DNA of 53,601 bases from Halobaculum gomorrense (lineage in GTDB: Archaea; Halobacteriota; Halobacteria; Halobacteriales; Haloferacaceae), in the NCBI RefSeq assembly GCF_900129775.1, contig NZ_FQWV01000012.1, positions 1 to 53,601 on the forward strand. Direction: 5' to 3'. Shown here one piece after another: positions 24,934 through 34,575 of the stretch (its first letter is position 1; each line of letters starts with the position of its first letter). The translations under genes and the position numbers were made by a program. Below the pieces are notes generated by a model, which was not told where the DNA came from, did not search any database, and saw only the letters and a program-made list of their open reading frames with translations.

Positions 24934-27152
24934 TGTTCCTCGACGAATCGACCCTTCAGTCATACCTCCCTGACGGAGCGATCTCGTCACTACGGCGGAT
25001 CGAGGCGCTCTATGGAGCGCTCGCCGAAGCCCGGGAGGCCTCGGACCGCGGTGGCGAGCCAGGTAAGTTCGGACTGTATCTCACCCCAAGTGAACTCGAC
25101 GAGTTCGTCTCCTCGGGAGAGGAAGATCGCGTACTCGTGACTGTCCGGGTCGACCTCACAGAAGACTCGCCCGTCCTTGAGAACGTGGACATCGAGCCGC
25201 TTCGTGAGGACTACGTCCCCAAACTCGGGTTCTCGCGATACCCATGGGGTCGAGGAATCGATAACAGCATCACCCGCCGCGGTGCCAAAGGTGGCTCCGA
25301 TGCCGGGACTGCGCAACGATACTGTCTCGAATGTCTCCAACGCTGGACCAATGGGACAGAGAAGGAGCCGGCTGTGGGTGCCCTCGCCGATGAGCACCCC
25401 GATGGCTGGGTGATCGATGGACTCCGAGAACTCGGGCTCCAGGAAGACACCGATGAGCGACTCGGCGAGCTCATCGACCCGAAATTCCCTACTGACTCGC
25501 CGCGTGTCGTCGCGACGGTCGCAGTTCGTCTCCCAGAGGAACGTCTAGACCACCCACCCGATGGTGACCCGGATGCAGAGGGCTACTACTACCCCGGGCA
25601 GCTGCACGTGCTCAACGCTGGGATGCGCGCGCGTAAAGAGGAGAAGCTCGCACGGAAGAACCTCCCAGATAGCGCAGATCCCTCTCGGGGAGATGCCGCC
25701 TGTATGGTTACTGGAGAGAAAACTCGCGTGTTCGGAACAACGGAGGATCCGCTCGCGTTCTTCACCGTCCAACACGCGGAGAAATTTCCCAGACTATCTA
25801 AGTCCAATTCCTGGCGCACACATCCAGTCTCCTCGGAGGCGGCGCTCCTGATGCAGTCTGGAGCTTCCCTGCTTGAGGGGTGTAGTGACACGCGAAACGG
25901 GCTTCGCGTGTACACAATCCCATACTTTCGGGAGATGAACACCCAACGGGCCGAGCTCCTCTATGAGGCAGTCAGGGGAGACTCGGTTTCAATGAGCCAG
26001 GTGTATGAGGATATCACCGAGGGAGACGTAGGTGAGTTCGTCTCTGAAGAACTCCGATTTTACGTCATTGGCGTTCGTGATGACAGCGGCGATATCAACG
26101 TCTTATTCGAGGTTCCGAACGCCGATATCTACTGGCCGACAGTCGTTGCAAAGGCTCACGGGGCAGTCCTTGACGTCAAGCGTTCAACAACGTTCTCTCT
26201 GGTTGCTGGGCTCGCTCCGGACGAGAACTGGTACGGGCTCTCGCCGAGTGCAGACCAGAACCAGTACGTTGAATCGATCACTGACGGCCTGTACGCCTTC
26301 GGGACCATGCCCGATCCGGGGACCGATTCCCCTACGACAGATGATCCACGCGAGTGGCTGACGCAGTCGCTTCTCACCGGGACACCGGTAGATGTTGATC
26401 GGCTCCTTGCTGCGTTCGTCGACCGGCTTGTGCAGGAACGTCGGGATGAGCAGCCGATCGGCCGTCATGTTAAAACACAGTATGCACAGTTCGAGGCGCT
26501 CTCCCGTGCGGGTCTCCTCGAGGCACCGGCTGACCGACCAGAGTTCGACCATGCAACAGTACCTATGACAAATCACGAGACGACGACCGAGGAAACAGCA
26601 GCCGACGGTGGCGTGTTGACGCCAGAGTCGGTCGAACCAACCGATATCGCTCCCGACGGTGACCCGTCAGCAACACAGATCCGAAAATTCCGCCTCAAGA
26701 ACTTCCTCCGCGATCGGGCAACACTCCAAAATAACCCCGAGCGGCGTGGGGCGTTCCTAATCGGCGTGCTCGTCGGACAGCTGAGTGACCATCAGTCAAC
26801 GGCAGAGTCGAACGGGGGGCGGGGTATGAATCGAACCATCCGTGATCGCCACCCACCCGAACAGTTGACCGCTGATCGGATTGAGAGATTGTATACCGGA
26901 GATCTCGAACGACTTCCACGGGTGTACGGCCGCGACAGAGGAACCGGACCACTGTTCCCGGAGACGAGAAACCTGCTTCGGGATACGCTAGCGGACGCGA
27001 AGCCAGACGACTGGGAGCTTCCTGTCCATGACCTCCGGTTCTTCTACGCACTCGGCGTCGAGTTCGGGGAGAGCGCCGGATACCAGGCGTATGAGCTTGC
27101 CCAACAGCTCGATATCGAAACCAACGACGCGCCTGAGGAAGAGCCCGCATAA
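24933..27152 (+). CDS. cas8b: Cas8b (Csh1), Cascade large subunit
   Basis: 739 residues, starting MFLDESTLQSYLPDGAISSL. Putative zinc cysteines appear in YCLECLQRWTNGTEK and ACMVTGEKTRVFG. The C-terminal region (NFLRDRATLQNNPERRGAFLIGVLVGQLSDHQ) is the helical bundle of the Csh1 type, which acts as the fused small subunit. Cas8b recognises the PAM and anchors the crRNA 5' end. Position between cas6 and cas7 and its length fit haloarchaeal type I-B. Confidence 0.93.
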   Translation: MFLDESTLQSYLPDGAISSLRRIEALYGALAEAREASDRGGEPGKFGLYLTPSELDEFVSSGEEDRVLVTVRVDLTEDSPVLENVDIEPLREDYVPKLGFSRYPWGRGIDNSITRRGAKGGSDAGTAQRYCLECLQRWTNGTEKEPAVGALADEHPDGWVIDGLRELGLQEDTDERLGELIDPKFPTDSPRVVATVAVRLPEERLDHPPDGDPDAEGYYYPGQLHVLNAGMRARKEEKLARKNLPDSADPSRGDAACMVTGEKTRVFGTTEDPLAFFTVQHAEKFPRLSKSNSWRTHPVSSEAALLMQSGASLLEGCSDTRNGLRVYTIPYFREMNTQRAELLYEAVRGDSVSMSQVYEDITEGDVGEFVSEELRFYVIGVRDDSGDINVLFEVPNADIYWPTVVAKAHGAVLDVKRSTTFSLVAGLAPDENWYGLSPSADQNQYVESITDGLYAFGTMPDPGTDSPTTDDPREWLTQSLLTGTPVDVDRLLAAFVDRLVQERRDEQPIGRHVKTQYAQFEALSRAGLLEAPADRPEFDHATVPMTNHETTTEETAADGGVLTPESVEPTDIAPDGDPSATQIRKFRLKNFLRDRATLQNNPERRGAFLIGVLVGQLSDHQSTAESNGGRGMNRTIRDRHPPEQLTADRIERLYTGDLERLPRVYGRDRGTGPLFPETRNLLRDTLADAKPDDWELPVHDLRFFYALGVEFGESAGYQAYELAQQLDIETNDAPEEEPA

Positions 27153-27177
27153 TTACCATCCACAACACCACCACACC

Positions 27178-28245
27178 ATGTCTGAATCCACCACCACAGT
27201 CGAGAATCGCTCCGAAATCGTGTTCCTGACCGACGCTCAGGACTGCAACCCGAACGGCAACCCGCTGGGAGAAAATCGCCCCCGCGTCGATCAAGAAACA
27301 GGCCAAGGGATCGTAACCGACGTCCGGCTGAAGCGTTACCTCCGTGACCAACTGGTCGACGATGGCCACTCGGTGTTCGTGCGCAAGACAGAGGAAGGTA
27401 AGAGTACCTCCCGCGCGCAGCTAGCACTGAACGCACTCGGCGATATCGACGATCCAGAAGAAGTGGAGGCGATCGAAAATGTCCGTGATGAGTTCCTTGA
27501 CAGCGCTGTCGACGTGCGCTATTTCGGCGCAACCCTGAGTTTCAATGCAGATGAGGAAGGGCTCGAGGAAGCGGTACGATCGGCGTTCGGAGAAGGGAAC
27601 TACACCGGTCCTGTCCAGTTCTCACCCGCTCGGTCGTTAAACGCCGTCCAACTGAACGAGGAATCGAATACACTCACGAGCGTCATCGCGACCGGTACGG
27701 AGCAGGAAGTCGGTGGCTTCGGGCTCGATGATCACCGAATCAAGTACGGCCTGTTCCCGTTCCACGGTGTCGTCAACGAACACGGTGCACACGATACGCA
27801 CCTGTCCGCGGCCGACGTGAAGCGACTGGACACGCTATGCTGGCGTGCCATGAAGAATCAGACCATTTCGAGAAGTAAGGTCGGACAGGAACCTCGCCTG
27901 TACCTTCGTGCAGAGTTCCAGACGGACGGCTACCACGTAGGTGATCTCCACAACGGTATCCAGCTGGATACGGACAATTCAAAGCCCGACCGGGAACTCC
28001 GCAATGTCACGGATGTCGCCGTAGACGTAACCGCACTCGTTGATCGGCTCGCCTCTGTCGCCGACCACATTGAGACGGTCCACGTCATCGGTGATGAGTT
28101 CCTGGATATCACATACGACGGAGACACACACTCAGCTGCAGCGTTCGGCGAGTTGCTTGAGGAACATAATGTTCCGGTCCACGAAATCGACGTCTACGAC
28201 GAATTCAAAACGACGCTTCCGCCGGAGACGGACGCCCAGCACTGA
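27178..28245 (+). CDS. cas7: Cas7 (Csh2), Cascade backbone
   Basis: 355 residues from ATG 27178 (MSESTTTVENRSEIVFLTDA). The Csh2 opening SEIVFLTDAQDCNPNGNPLG is typical, followed by VTDVRLKRYLRDQL, VRYFGATLSF and the RNA-binding region GPVQFSPARSLNAVQLNEES. Cas7 polymerises along the crRNA spacer. The gap to cas8b is 25 bases and to cas5 three bases. It appears intact. Confidence 0.96.
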   Translation: MSESTTTVENRSEIVFLTDAQDCNPNGNPLGENRPRVDQETGQGIVTDVRLKRYLRDQLVDDGHSVFVRKTEEGKSTSRAQLALNALGDIDDPEEVEAIENVRDEFLDSAVDVRYFGATLSFNADEEGLEEAVRSAFGEGNYTGPVQFSPARSLNAVQLNEESNTLTSVIATGTEQEVGGFGLDDHRIKYGLFPFHGVVNEHGAHDTHLSAADVKRLDTLCWRAMKNQTISRSKVGQEPRLYLRAEFQTDGYHVGDLHNGIQLDTDNSKPDRELRNVTDVAVDVTALVDRLASVADHIETVHVIGDEFLDITYDGDTHSAAAFGELLEEHNVPVHEIDVYDEFKTTLPPETDAQH

Positions 28246-28248
28246 CTC

Positions 28249-29112
28249 ATGGCCGCTGAACAGACAGCCGAGAGCGGGTATACGGCAGGCGAATCCGTGC
28301 CGACGATCACGGACGGGCTCCCTGATCGCTGCCTCGTCTGTACGATTAGCGGCGACTGGGGTCATTTCAGGCGGGTCGACCGCACGGTGACGAAACAGAC
28401 CTATCGACTTCCCCCGCGAACGACTATCGCCGGTTTACTCGCAGCGATCGTTGGCGTCGGTCGCGACGAGTACTACGAGACGTTTAATTCAGACCAGTCA
28501 GCGATCGGGATCGAACCGATCGGGGATCTGCGAACGACGACTCAGCCGACCCTAGGGCTAGGGACCAACCCAAGCGAGACGTACGACCGGGCAGGGGGGA
28601 CTGGCCAGACAACGGTCCAAGTTGAATTTCCGGACAGCACCGATAATCGTCAGATCCACAGCTACGAGTACGTCGTGGATCCGACGTACCGGGTCTACAT
28701 CGCTACAGAGGACGAAGAATTTTATCGGGACCTCCGAACACACCTCGAACGAGGCACCAGCCACTACACGCCGACACTCGGCCTCTCCGAGTTACTCGCG
28801 ACTGTCTCGGTTCCCGAGTGGACCACTGGAGGTGAGACTACTGTCGAGCCGGTCAACCCAGCCGAACTCGGTTCAACAGCTGTGATCGATTCAGCATTGC
28901 CAGTCGCGGTCGACAGTGTCGTCCCTAAGCCGGGTACGTCACATCACGTAGAACGACTGCCAGCGTTCATGGAAGCTGACGGCGGGTATCGACGAACGAC
29001 CGGATTCGCCGATTATGCGTTCACGACGGGCGAGGAACTCGAAGTCAGGGCTGCTGGACTCAAGGACGTCGCTCTCGGACGCCTCGATGGGCGAACGATC
29101 GCGTTCTACTGA
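28249..29112 (+). CDS. cas5: Cas5 (Cas5h), Cascade subunit
   Basis: 287 residues. The Cas5 signature is clear: RCLVCTISGDWGHFRRVDRT, then TYRLPPRTTIAGLLAAIVGVGRDEYYE. Cas5 caps the 5' handle end of the crRNA. Its stop overlaps the cas3 start (TGATG), so the two are co-translated. The N-terminal 20 residues are polar and probably disordered. Confidence 0.95.
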   Translation: MAAEQTAESGYTAGESVPTITDGLPDRCLVCTISGDWGHFRRVDRTVTKQTYRLPPRTTIAGLLAAIVGVGRDEYYETFNSDQSAIGIEPIGDLRTTTQPTLGLGTNPSETYDRAGGTGQTTVQVEFPDSTDNRQIHSYEYVVDPTYRVYIATEDEEFYRDLRTHLERGTSHYTPTLGLSELLATVSVPEWTTGGETTVEPVNPAELGSTAVIDSALPVAVDSVVPKPGTSHHVERLPAFMEADGGYRRTTGFADYAFTTGEELEVRAAGLKDVALGRLDGRTIAFY

Positions 29113-31931
29113 TGAGCGCTGAGATCGACCCGGATGCGATCGTCGCCCGAGTCGACGAAAACAGCATCCCGACTGAGACGCTGACTGCCCATGGACAGCA
29201 TGTTGCAACCCGAGCATGCTGGCTCGCCGGCCTCGATGACTCAGTCAATACACAGGAATCGGTAGTCTTCGATACCGTCGCGAGGCTTCATGACGTTGGG
29301 AAAGCGGTTCCGGCATTTCAGGCGTATATCAGAGGTGAGCCGTACGCGGGCCAACAGAAGCATACTTACCACGCTCGACTCGGAGCCTTCGCAGTCGCAC
29401 ACACCCTTGCTCAGACAGGCGCTGCAGACAAAGACATCCTCGCCGGGTGGGCAGCTGTTCTCCGGCACCATGGGGCACTACCAGATCTTGTCGAGGAGAC
29501 GATCAGGGTCATCAGGGCTGAATGGCGCGAACAGAACAACGCATGGGTCACCACCCAAATAGAAGCGATCGATGAGGTCGATCGGTCCCGATCCGTGTTT
29601 GATAGCTTCCTTCGAGATGCATCCGACGGAACAACCGGATGGGATGCCTTCCGGGAGGCAATTGCCAGTGAGTCCGTTCATAAAGCGCTTCTCTCGGCAC
29701 TCGGACTCCCGGCCCGCTGTCCTCGAAAAGAGTGGGCGACAGAGGCAGAGATTCCTGCCCAAACCTATGACCGCGCGCTCCGTCTGTGGAGTTCGCTCAC
29801 TCTCGCCGACAAGACCGTCGCGTCCGGAAGCGTCGAACGAGAACACCTCACACCGGAATCGCTGTCGCTGAGCCCGCTAGAGTCGTACATCGATGACGCG
29901 CTATCCGACTCGGACGTCGGTGAAGAGCAAATCCAACAGGCGTCATCAGGCATTGCTCAGCCGGACGATGAAACGTCGCTCAACGCGCTACGTGAATCCG
30001 CTCGCAGAAGGGTCAAGGATGCGGCTCCAGAATTGCTCGATCATGAGGTCGGTCTCCTCACCCTCCCGACTGGCCTGGGAAAGACATTTAGCGGATTGAC
30101 CGGGGCGTTCACCCTTCGGGACGAAGTTCAATTTCAACGTGATCTTGAGACGCCGCCACTCGTCGTGTACGCGCTTCCGTATACGTCAATCATCGAGCAG
30201 ACCAGAGAAGTGTTTGAAACGGAGGTATTTGACACCGACCCGACCGGACGGGCATTCACGACGCATCACTACTTGACCGAGACCGTCACGTACACTGACG
30301 ACGAACGGGGTGATGAGGGAAGCGCCAACAAGGATCAAGACGAATCGCGGGCGAAGCTGCTCGGCGAAAGTTGGCGTTCAGGTGTCGTATTGACGACGTT
30401 CGTCCAGCTAATCGAGAGCCTGGCGGGCCCGTCAAACGCGGCAGGGCTCAAATTGCCAGCGTTGCATGACGCAGTCATTATTCTCGACGAACCTCAGGCA
30501 CTTCCGAAGCCGTGGTGGGACGCTGTGCGGCGTCTGTCACGGACACTCATCGATGAATTCGACGCGCGGATCGTGTCGATGACCGCGACACAGCCGACGC
30601 TGTTCACCGCCAGTGACATTGACACCATGTCGCTGCTCTCCTCATCCGAGGACGATGCGTTCGAACGCCGGGCCTACGACTCTGTTTCTCGCGTCCAGTA
30701 TCGAGTAGATGATTCGATCGCGACGCTGACTGACTCCAATACGGATAACCCAGTAAGCCATACAGAGGCGGCCGGCCGTCTGATCGAAGCCGCACTCCCG
30801 TCGGAGCAGATGGATGACCCAGCATCAGTATTATCGGTCTGTTCAACAGTCGCGAGTTCACGGACGCTCACTGACCGCGTTACTGAGCAGGCTCCGCTCT
30901 TTGGCGTTGACACGACCCATATCGGTTCTGAGTACGAGGCGGCGCTCTCGGAACTCGATACTGCCGGGAACAACTCTACGCCAGAGTCTCCACCGGACGC
31001 AGAGGCGGTAGCTCACGCAACACTGTCTCGACTCGGGTTCACCGAGAACAAAGACGGAGAGTGGGAGTGCACAGACGATTGGGGAGATCGACTGCTCGTC
31101 GGGACATTCAATGCTCGCTATCGTCCACTCGATCGTCGGGCACTCATTCGAATCGCCGACATCATCTCAACGACAGGGATTCCGTTTGTGTTCGTTTCGA
31201 CCCAAGCGATCGAAGCCGGTGTGGATATCAGTTTCACAAACGTGTTCCGGGATATTGCTCCGCTCGACAGCGTCGTCCAAACAGCAGGCCGCTGTAACCG
31301 GTCGTTCGAGTGGGGCGTTGACGGCGGGACGGCGACTGTGTGGTGTCTTGATGCAGCCGACGGCGAGGACTCAACGCTGCCGGCAGAATATATCTACCCC
31401 GAGAGCGAGCATCTAAATCAGATTGCGACACTCCTCTGGGATGCTGCCATGGAAGCCGATGAGGAGTTAATTCCCGCGTCCACATTCGAACGGGACGTCG
31501 TGCCGGCGTATTTCGAGTTCGTTGAGGACCGTAGCTTCCTCAACGACGATCTGAAGCTGTGGATCGACGAGTGCGAAGCGGACCAGCTCGGTCACGAGTC
31601 ACTCCTCGGCGACGAGTACGAGACGGTCGATGTGCTTATCGCGGCAACGGATGCGGACACTGCCCGGATCAACCAGCTCCGGGAGCTGTTCGCGGAGTAC
31701 GAGGGACGCGGGTACGAGCGGCTCCGTGAACTCAGTTGGATGCGTGTTTCAGTCTCTGTACGGACGATTGAGGAGCTTCAAATGCACTCGCGAGTCGATG
31801 GCTCTGGGCGACAGTCGTCGTCTGGTGTCGATGTCTTCGGTCATCCCGTCGGCCACGGCAACGGGTCATATGATCTGGCTGGCGGCGGGTTCTTTGTCAC
31901 CAAAACCGATGTCGTGAACCGATTTACGTGA
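29112..31931 (+). CDS. cas3: Cas3 HD nuclease-helicase
   Basis: 939 residues. HD nuclease: His60-Asp61 in ARLHDVGKAVPAF, further metal ligands in KHTYHARLGAF and RHHGALPD (His119-His120). Helicase: Walker A LPTGLGKT (318-325), DEAH-type motif DEPQ (459-462), motif III SMTATQP, then VFVSTQAIEAGVDISF and motif VI TAGRCNR. Cas3 is recruited by Cascade after R-loop formation and degrades the target DNA strand. It ends NRFT-stop and leader 2 follows directly. The HD and helicase parts are fused, as usual in type I-B. Confidence 0.97.
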   Translation: MSAEIDPDAIVARVDENSIPTETLTAHGQHVATRACWLAGLDDSVNTQESVVFDTVARLHDVGKAVPAFQAYIRGEPYAGQQKHTYHARLGAFAVAHTLAQTGAADKDILAGWAAVLRHHGALPDLVEETIRVIRAEWREQNNAWVTTQIEAIDEVDRSRSVFDSFLRDASDGTTGWDAFREAIASESVHKALLSALGLPARCPRKEWATEAEIPAQTYDRALRLWSSLTLADKTVASGSVEREHLTPESLSLSPLESYIDDALSDSDVGEEQIQQASSGIAQPDDETSLNALRESARRRVKDAAPELLDHEVGLLTLPTGLGKTFSGLTGAFTLRDEVQFQRDLETPPLVVYALPYTSIIEQTREVFETEVFDTDPTGRAFTTHHYLTETVTYTDDERGDEGSANKDQDESRAKLLGESWRSGVVLTTFVQLIESLAGPSNAAGLKLPALHDAVIILDEPQALPKPWWDAVRRLSRTLIDEFDARIVSMTATQPTLFTASDIDTMSLLSSSEDDAFERRAYDSVSRVQYRVDDSIATLTDSNTDNPVSHTEAAGRLIEAALPSEQMDDPASVLSVCSTVASSRTLTDRVTEQAPLFGVDTTHIGSEYEAALSELDTAGNNSTPESPPDAEAVAHATLSRLGFTENKDGEWECTDDWGDRLLVGTFNARYRPLDRRALIRIADIISTTGIPFVFVSTQAIEAGVDISFTNVFRDIAPLDSVVQTAGRCNRSFEWGVDGGTATVWCLDAADGEDSTLPAEYIYPESEHLNQIATLLWDAAMEADEELIPASTFERDVVPAYFEFVEDRSFLNDDLKLWIDECEADQLGHESLLGDEYETVDVLIAATDADTARINQLRELFAEYEGRGYERLRELSWMRVSVSVRTIEELQMHSRVDGSGRQSSSGVDVFGHPVGHGNGSYDLAGGGFFVTKTDVVNRFT

Positions 31932-32033
31932 GAGTTCGTCGACCCCCCGGGGGATAGCCGGGAATTGGGGGTCGACCAAAACACTTGTCTGAATCGCACC
32001 AGTAGCGGGCCTGTGTCGGTGTAATACCGCATG
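31932..32033 (+). promoter_or_regulatory. Leader of CRISPR array 2
   Basis: The 102 bases between the cas3 stop and the first repeat, homologous to leader 1. Shared blocks include CGTCGACCCCCCGGGGGATA, GGGAATT, GTCGACC, ACACTTGT and a final ATACCG-ATG. A 10-bp inverted repeat GTCGACCCCC/GGGGGTCGAC lies at 31938-31947 and 31967-31976. The two leaders have equal length. Confidence 0.8.
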
Positions 32034-33434
32034 GTTCCAGACGTACCTATGAGGGGTTGAAGCAGTCCTTGCGGGCGGCCTCCGGCGAGAGCCCGGAGTT
32101 GTTCCAGACGTACCTATGAGGGGTTGAAGCGTTGCCTATGCACGCCAGAATGTCCAGCCGACGTTGTTCCAGACGTACCTATGAGGGGTTGAAGCAGATA
32201 CTGCAACACAGACGCCTGCACTCTCGCTTTCGTTCCAGACGTACCTATGAGGGGTTGAAGCACTCGACTGACGCCAGCCGAGCACATCCGCGTCGCGCGT
32301 TCCAGACGTACCTATGAGGGGTTGAAGCACTGTGCGATCACTACGTGAGTGATAGCAGATTCGTTCCAGACGTACCTATGAGGGGTTGAAGCGTGACAGA
32401 CGACGGCGACGTTCGCATTGAAGACGAAGTTCCAGACGTACCTATGAGGGGTTGAAGCGAGTCCGAGAACATCGCGGTGGACGAAGAAGGGGTTCCAGAC
32501 GTACCTATGAGGGGTTGAAGCGGTGTGAATAGCCTCTCGCAAAGCGTTCCGATCAACGTTCCAGACGTACCTATGAGGGGTTGAAGCAGGACTGTGACAC
32601 GCCCTGGCCCCAAGAGAAAAGTGTTCCAGACGTACCTATGAGGGGTTGAAGCTCAATGAGTGACCCACGCGACCGAAAGCGTGCCGTGTTCCAGACGTAC
32701 CTATGAGGGGTTGAAGCAAGCGGATCGGGGACGAATATTGAGACAGACCAGAGTTCCAGACGTACCTATGAGGGGTTGAAGCAACGTCAGTCACCGGGCG
32801 CTCCAGGAGTTCTCGGAGGTTCCAGACGTACCTATGAGGGGTTGAAGCAGCGCGACCTCCCACGCGTCAGTGTCGGGGGTGTCGGTTCCAGACGTACCTA
32901 TGAGAGGTTGAAGCACGGGAGATGTGGGGGGTTTCATCGGCGTGACGGTTCCAGACGTACCTATGAGGGGTTGAAGCGCTCCGAGAGTGCAAAGCGTGTG
33001 CTCAAAGCCAACGTTCCAGACGTACCTATGAGGGGTTGAAGCTGCCCGCCGAACTCGAGCCGCTCGGCTCGTCGCTGCGTTCCAGACGTACCTATGAGGG
33101 GTTGAAGCGTCCATGGTCTCGGCTGCCCGAGGGACGCGGCCGCGGTTCCAGACGTACCTATGAGGGGTTGAAGCGTGGTGTTCTTCTCATGAACGCCCGA
33201 CGCTACCTCGTTCCAGACGTACCTATGAGGGGTTGAAGCGTCCATGGTCTCGGCTGCCCGAGGGACGCGGCCGCGGTTCCAGACGTACCTATGAGGGGTT
33301 GAAGCGTCGCGACGGACGACGGGCTCGCCGTGATCGAAGAGTTCCAGATGCACATCTGAGTGATTGAAGCACCGAGCATCTGAGCAATGGCGACGGCGGC
33401 GACCAGTTCAAGACGCACCCATGAGGCGTTAAGC
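32034..33434 (+). CRISPR. CRISPR array 2 (20 good + 2 degenerate repeats)
   Basis: Thirty-bp repeats on the plus strand, GTTCCAGACGTACCTATGAG followed by GGGTTGAAGC, from 32034 to 33305, then two decayed repeats at 33341-33370 and 33406-33434. Repeat 14 (32885) has one change (GAGAGGTTG). Decay at the far end is normal for the oldest part. One 36-nt spacer occurs twice (33109-33144 and 33240-33275), separated by a single other spacer. The repeat differs from that of array 1 by one base (C for T at position 9). Transcription runs away from cas3. Confidence 0.98.
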
Positions 33435-33739
33435 ACCCGCTCATCAGTAATTTCTTGAACGTCTACCTAATTCCTAGATCACACATTCGTAGCCGAAATT
33501 AGCAGAATCGAACCAGCGGCGAGTTATTCTACCAATCCCAGATTATCCCACAATTCAAACACGAGGTAAATTGCATACTTAGTTCCGACACCCTTCCATC
33601 CAATCCACCACACGAACAGGCGCCTCACAGGCTCCGGAACTTGTCGGAACCCTCCGCGCCGGATACATCCTAGTCACACTCGCACCCACAGTTGTGCCAC
33701 CACTGGTGCCCCAACCCCCACTCGAAAAACGCGACCGAC
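33435..33739. other. Non-coding stretch after array 2
   Basis: About 300 AT-richer bases with no believable gene. It may contain the end of the array transcript; no clear terminator hairpin was seen. Confidence 0.4.
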
Positions 33740-33994
33740 TCAGATCGTCGCGGTCACGATCATATTCGCCGGCCCCTGCGGACTCGCATCCACCACGATC
33801 GCGCCGCCAGCTGCCAACGTCCGCAACACAGCGGTCGGGATCGACGCCCGATCCAACGTCGCCTCGACGACCCAGCCGTCGCGACCGCCGACACCCGGAG
33901 CGAGCACGTCGACGGCGACGACCGACTGATTCATCGCGAGCGTGTCAGCGAGCCGGTCAGCTTGGCGGCGCTGCTCAACGCGGCAGTTGCTCAT
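33740..33994 (-). CDS. Small conserved-looking haloarchaeal protein
   Basis: 84 residues with an alternating strand pattern: VVAVDVLAPGVGGRDGWVVE, then ATLDRASIPTAVLRTLAAGG and GPANMIVTATI. No known domain was recognised. The start (ATG 33994) overlaps the stop of the zinc-finger gene upstream (ATGA), placing it last in a three-gene mini-operon. Confidence 0.6.
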   Translation of the reverse strand: MSNCRVEQRRQADRLADTLAMNQSVVAVDVLAPGVGGRDGWVVEATLDRASIPTAVLRTLAAGGAIVVDASPQGPANMIVTATI

Positions 33995-34113
33995 CCGTCT
34001 ATAGGAACCGCGAGGTTGGCTTCACACCGCGAGCAGATGCGAGCGTCGCCCTCACCACGGAGCATCGAGGAGCCGCAGCCCACGCAGGTGACGCCGTAGA
34101 CACGAGCGCTCAC
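33991..34113 (-). CDS. 40-residue zinc-finger micro-protein
   Basis: Starts at GTG 34113 and reads MSARVYGVTCVGCGSSMLRG, then EGDARICSRCEANLAVPIDG. Two C-x-x-C knuckles (CVGC and CSRC) make a rubredoxin-like zinc ribbon. The start overlaps the previous stop (GTGA) and its stop overlaps the next start (ATGA), which supports real translation of this very short gene. Confidence 0.65.
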   Translation of the reverse strand: MSARVYGVTCVGCGSSMLRGEGDARICSRCEANLAVPIDG

Positions 34114-34205
34114 TCGATCCACCTCGTTGGCGCTGGGATGTGGTTGTCGTCGATATCCTTATTCGTCGAGTCGCCGTTAGCAGGCGACGGGCTTGTCTTG
34201 GACAT
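34110..34205 (-). CDS. 31-residue leader gene of the mini-operon
   Basis: ATG 34205 gives MSKTSPSPANGDSTNKDIDD and stops inside the GTGA that starts the zinc-finger gene. It is too short to classify. The overlap chain is the only support for it being coding. Confidence 0.4.
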   Translation of the reverse strand: MSKTSPSPANGDSTNKDIDDNHIPAPTRWIE

Positions 34206-34359
34206 AGGTCGTTCTGACACAGCCCGGCTCCGGTGCTCCAACACCGGGGCAATTCATCGACAGAATTCCCTTCAGAGAGCCGTCTGTGTCTGATTCACAC
34301 TTGTACACCTCGCCACATAATACTTTTGCCACGCGGAAACTAATTCGAATACTGAGAGC

Positions 34360-34575
34360 ATGAGTTCGGCGCATGGAAACCAGAAGGTCAGCGACACCGA
34401 GATCATCGCCGCTATTAGAGCAGCTGACGGGCCTGTAGCCTCAGCGAGCGATATCGCAACGCAGTTCTCGATGACAAGGACAGGCGTCAACGAGCGGCTA
34501 CAGGACCTCTGCCGCCAAGGTCGTGTCAACAAGAAGGACGTCGGGAACGGTTACGTTTGGTGGGTTTGCGACTAA
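34360..34575 (+). CDS. Helix-turn-helix regulator
   Basis: 71 residues containing a winged helix: VSDTEIIAAIRAADGPVASA, SDIATQFSMTRTGVNERLQD and a wing GNGYVWWVCD. It converges on, and overlaps by 4 bp, a paralogous regulator on the other strand that shares the VSDTEI opening and the fold. It probably controls neighbouring plasmid genes. Confidence 0.7.
   Translation: MSSAHGNQKVSDTEIIAAIRAADGPVASASDIATQFSMTRTGVNERLQDLCRQGRVNKKDVGNGYVWWVCD

Noticed and set aside
32034-33434. Repeat-peptide frames on both strands of array 2
   Set aside because: Same reason; the repeats and spacers are non-coding RNA.
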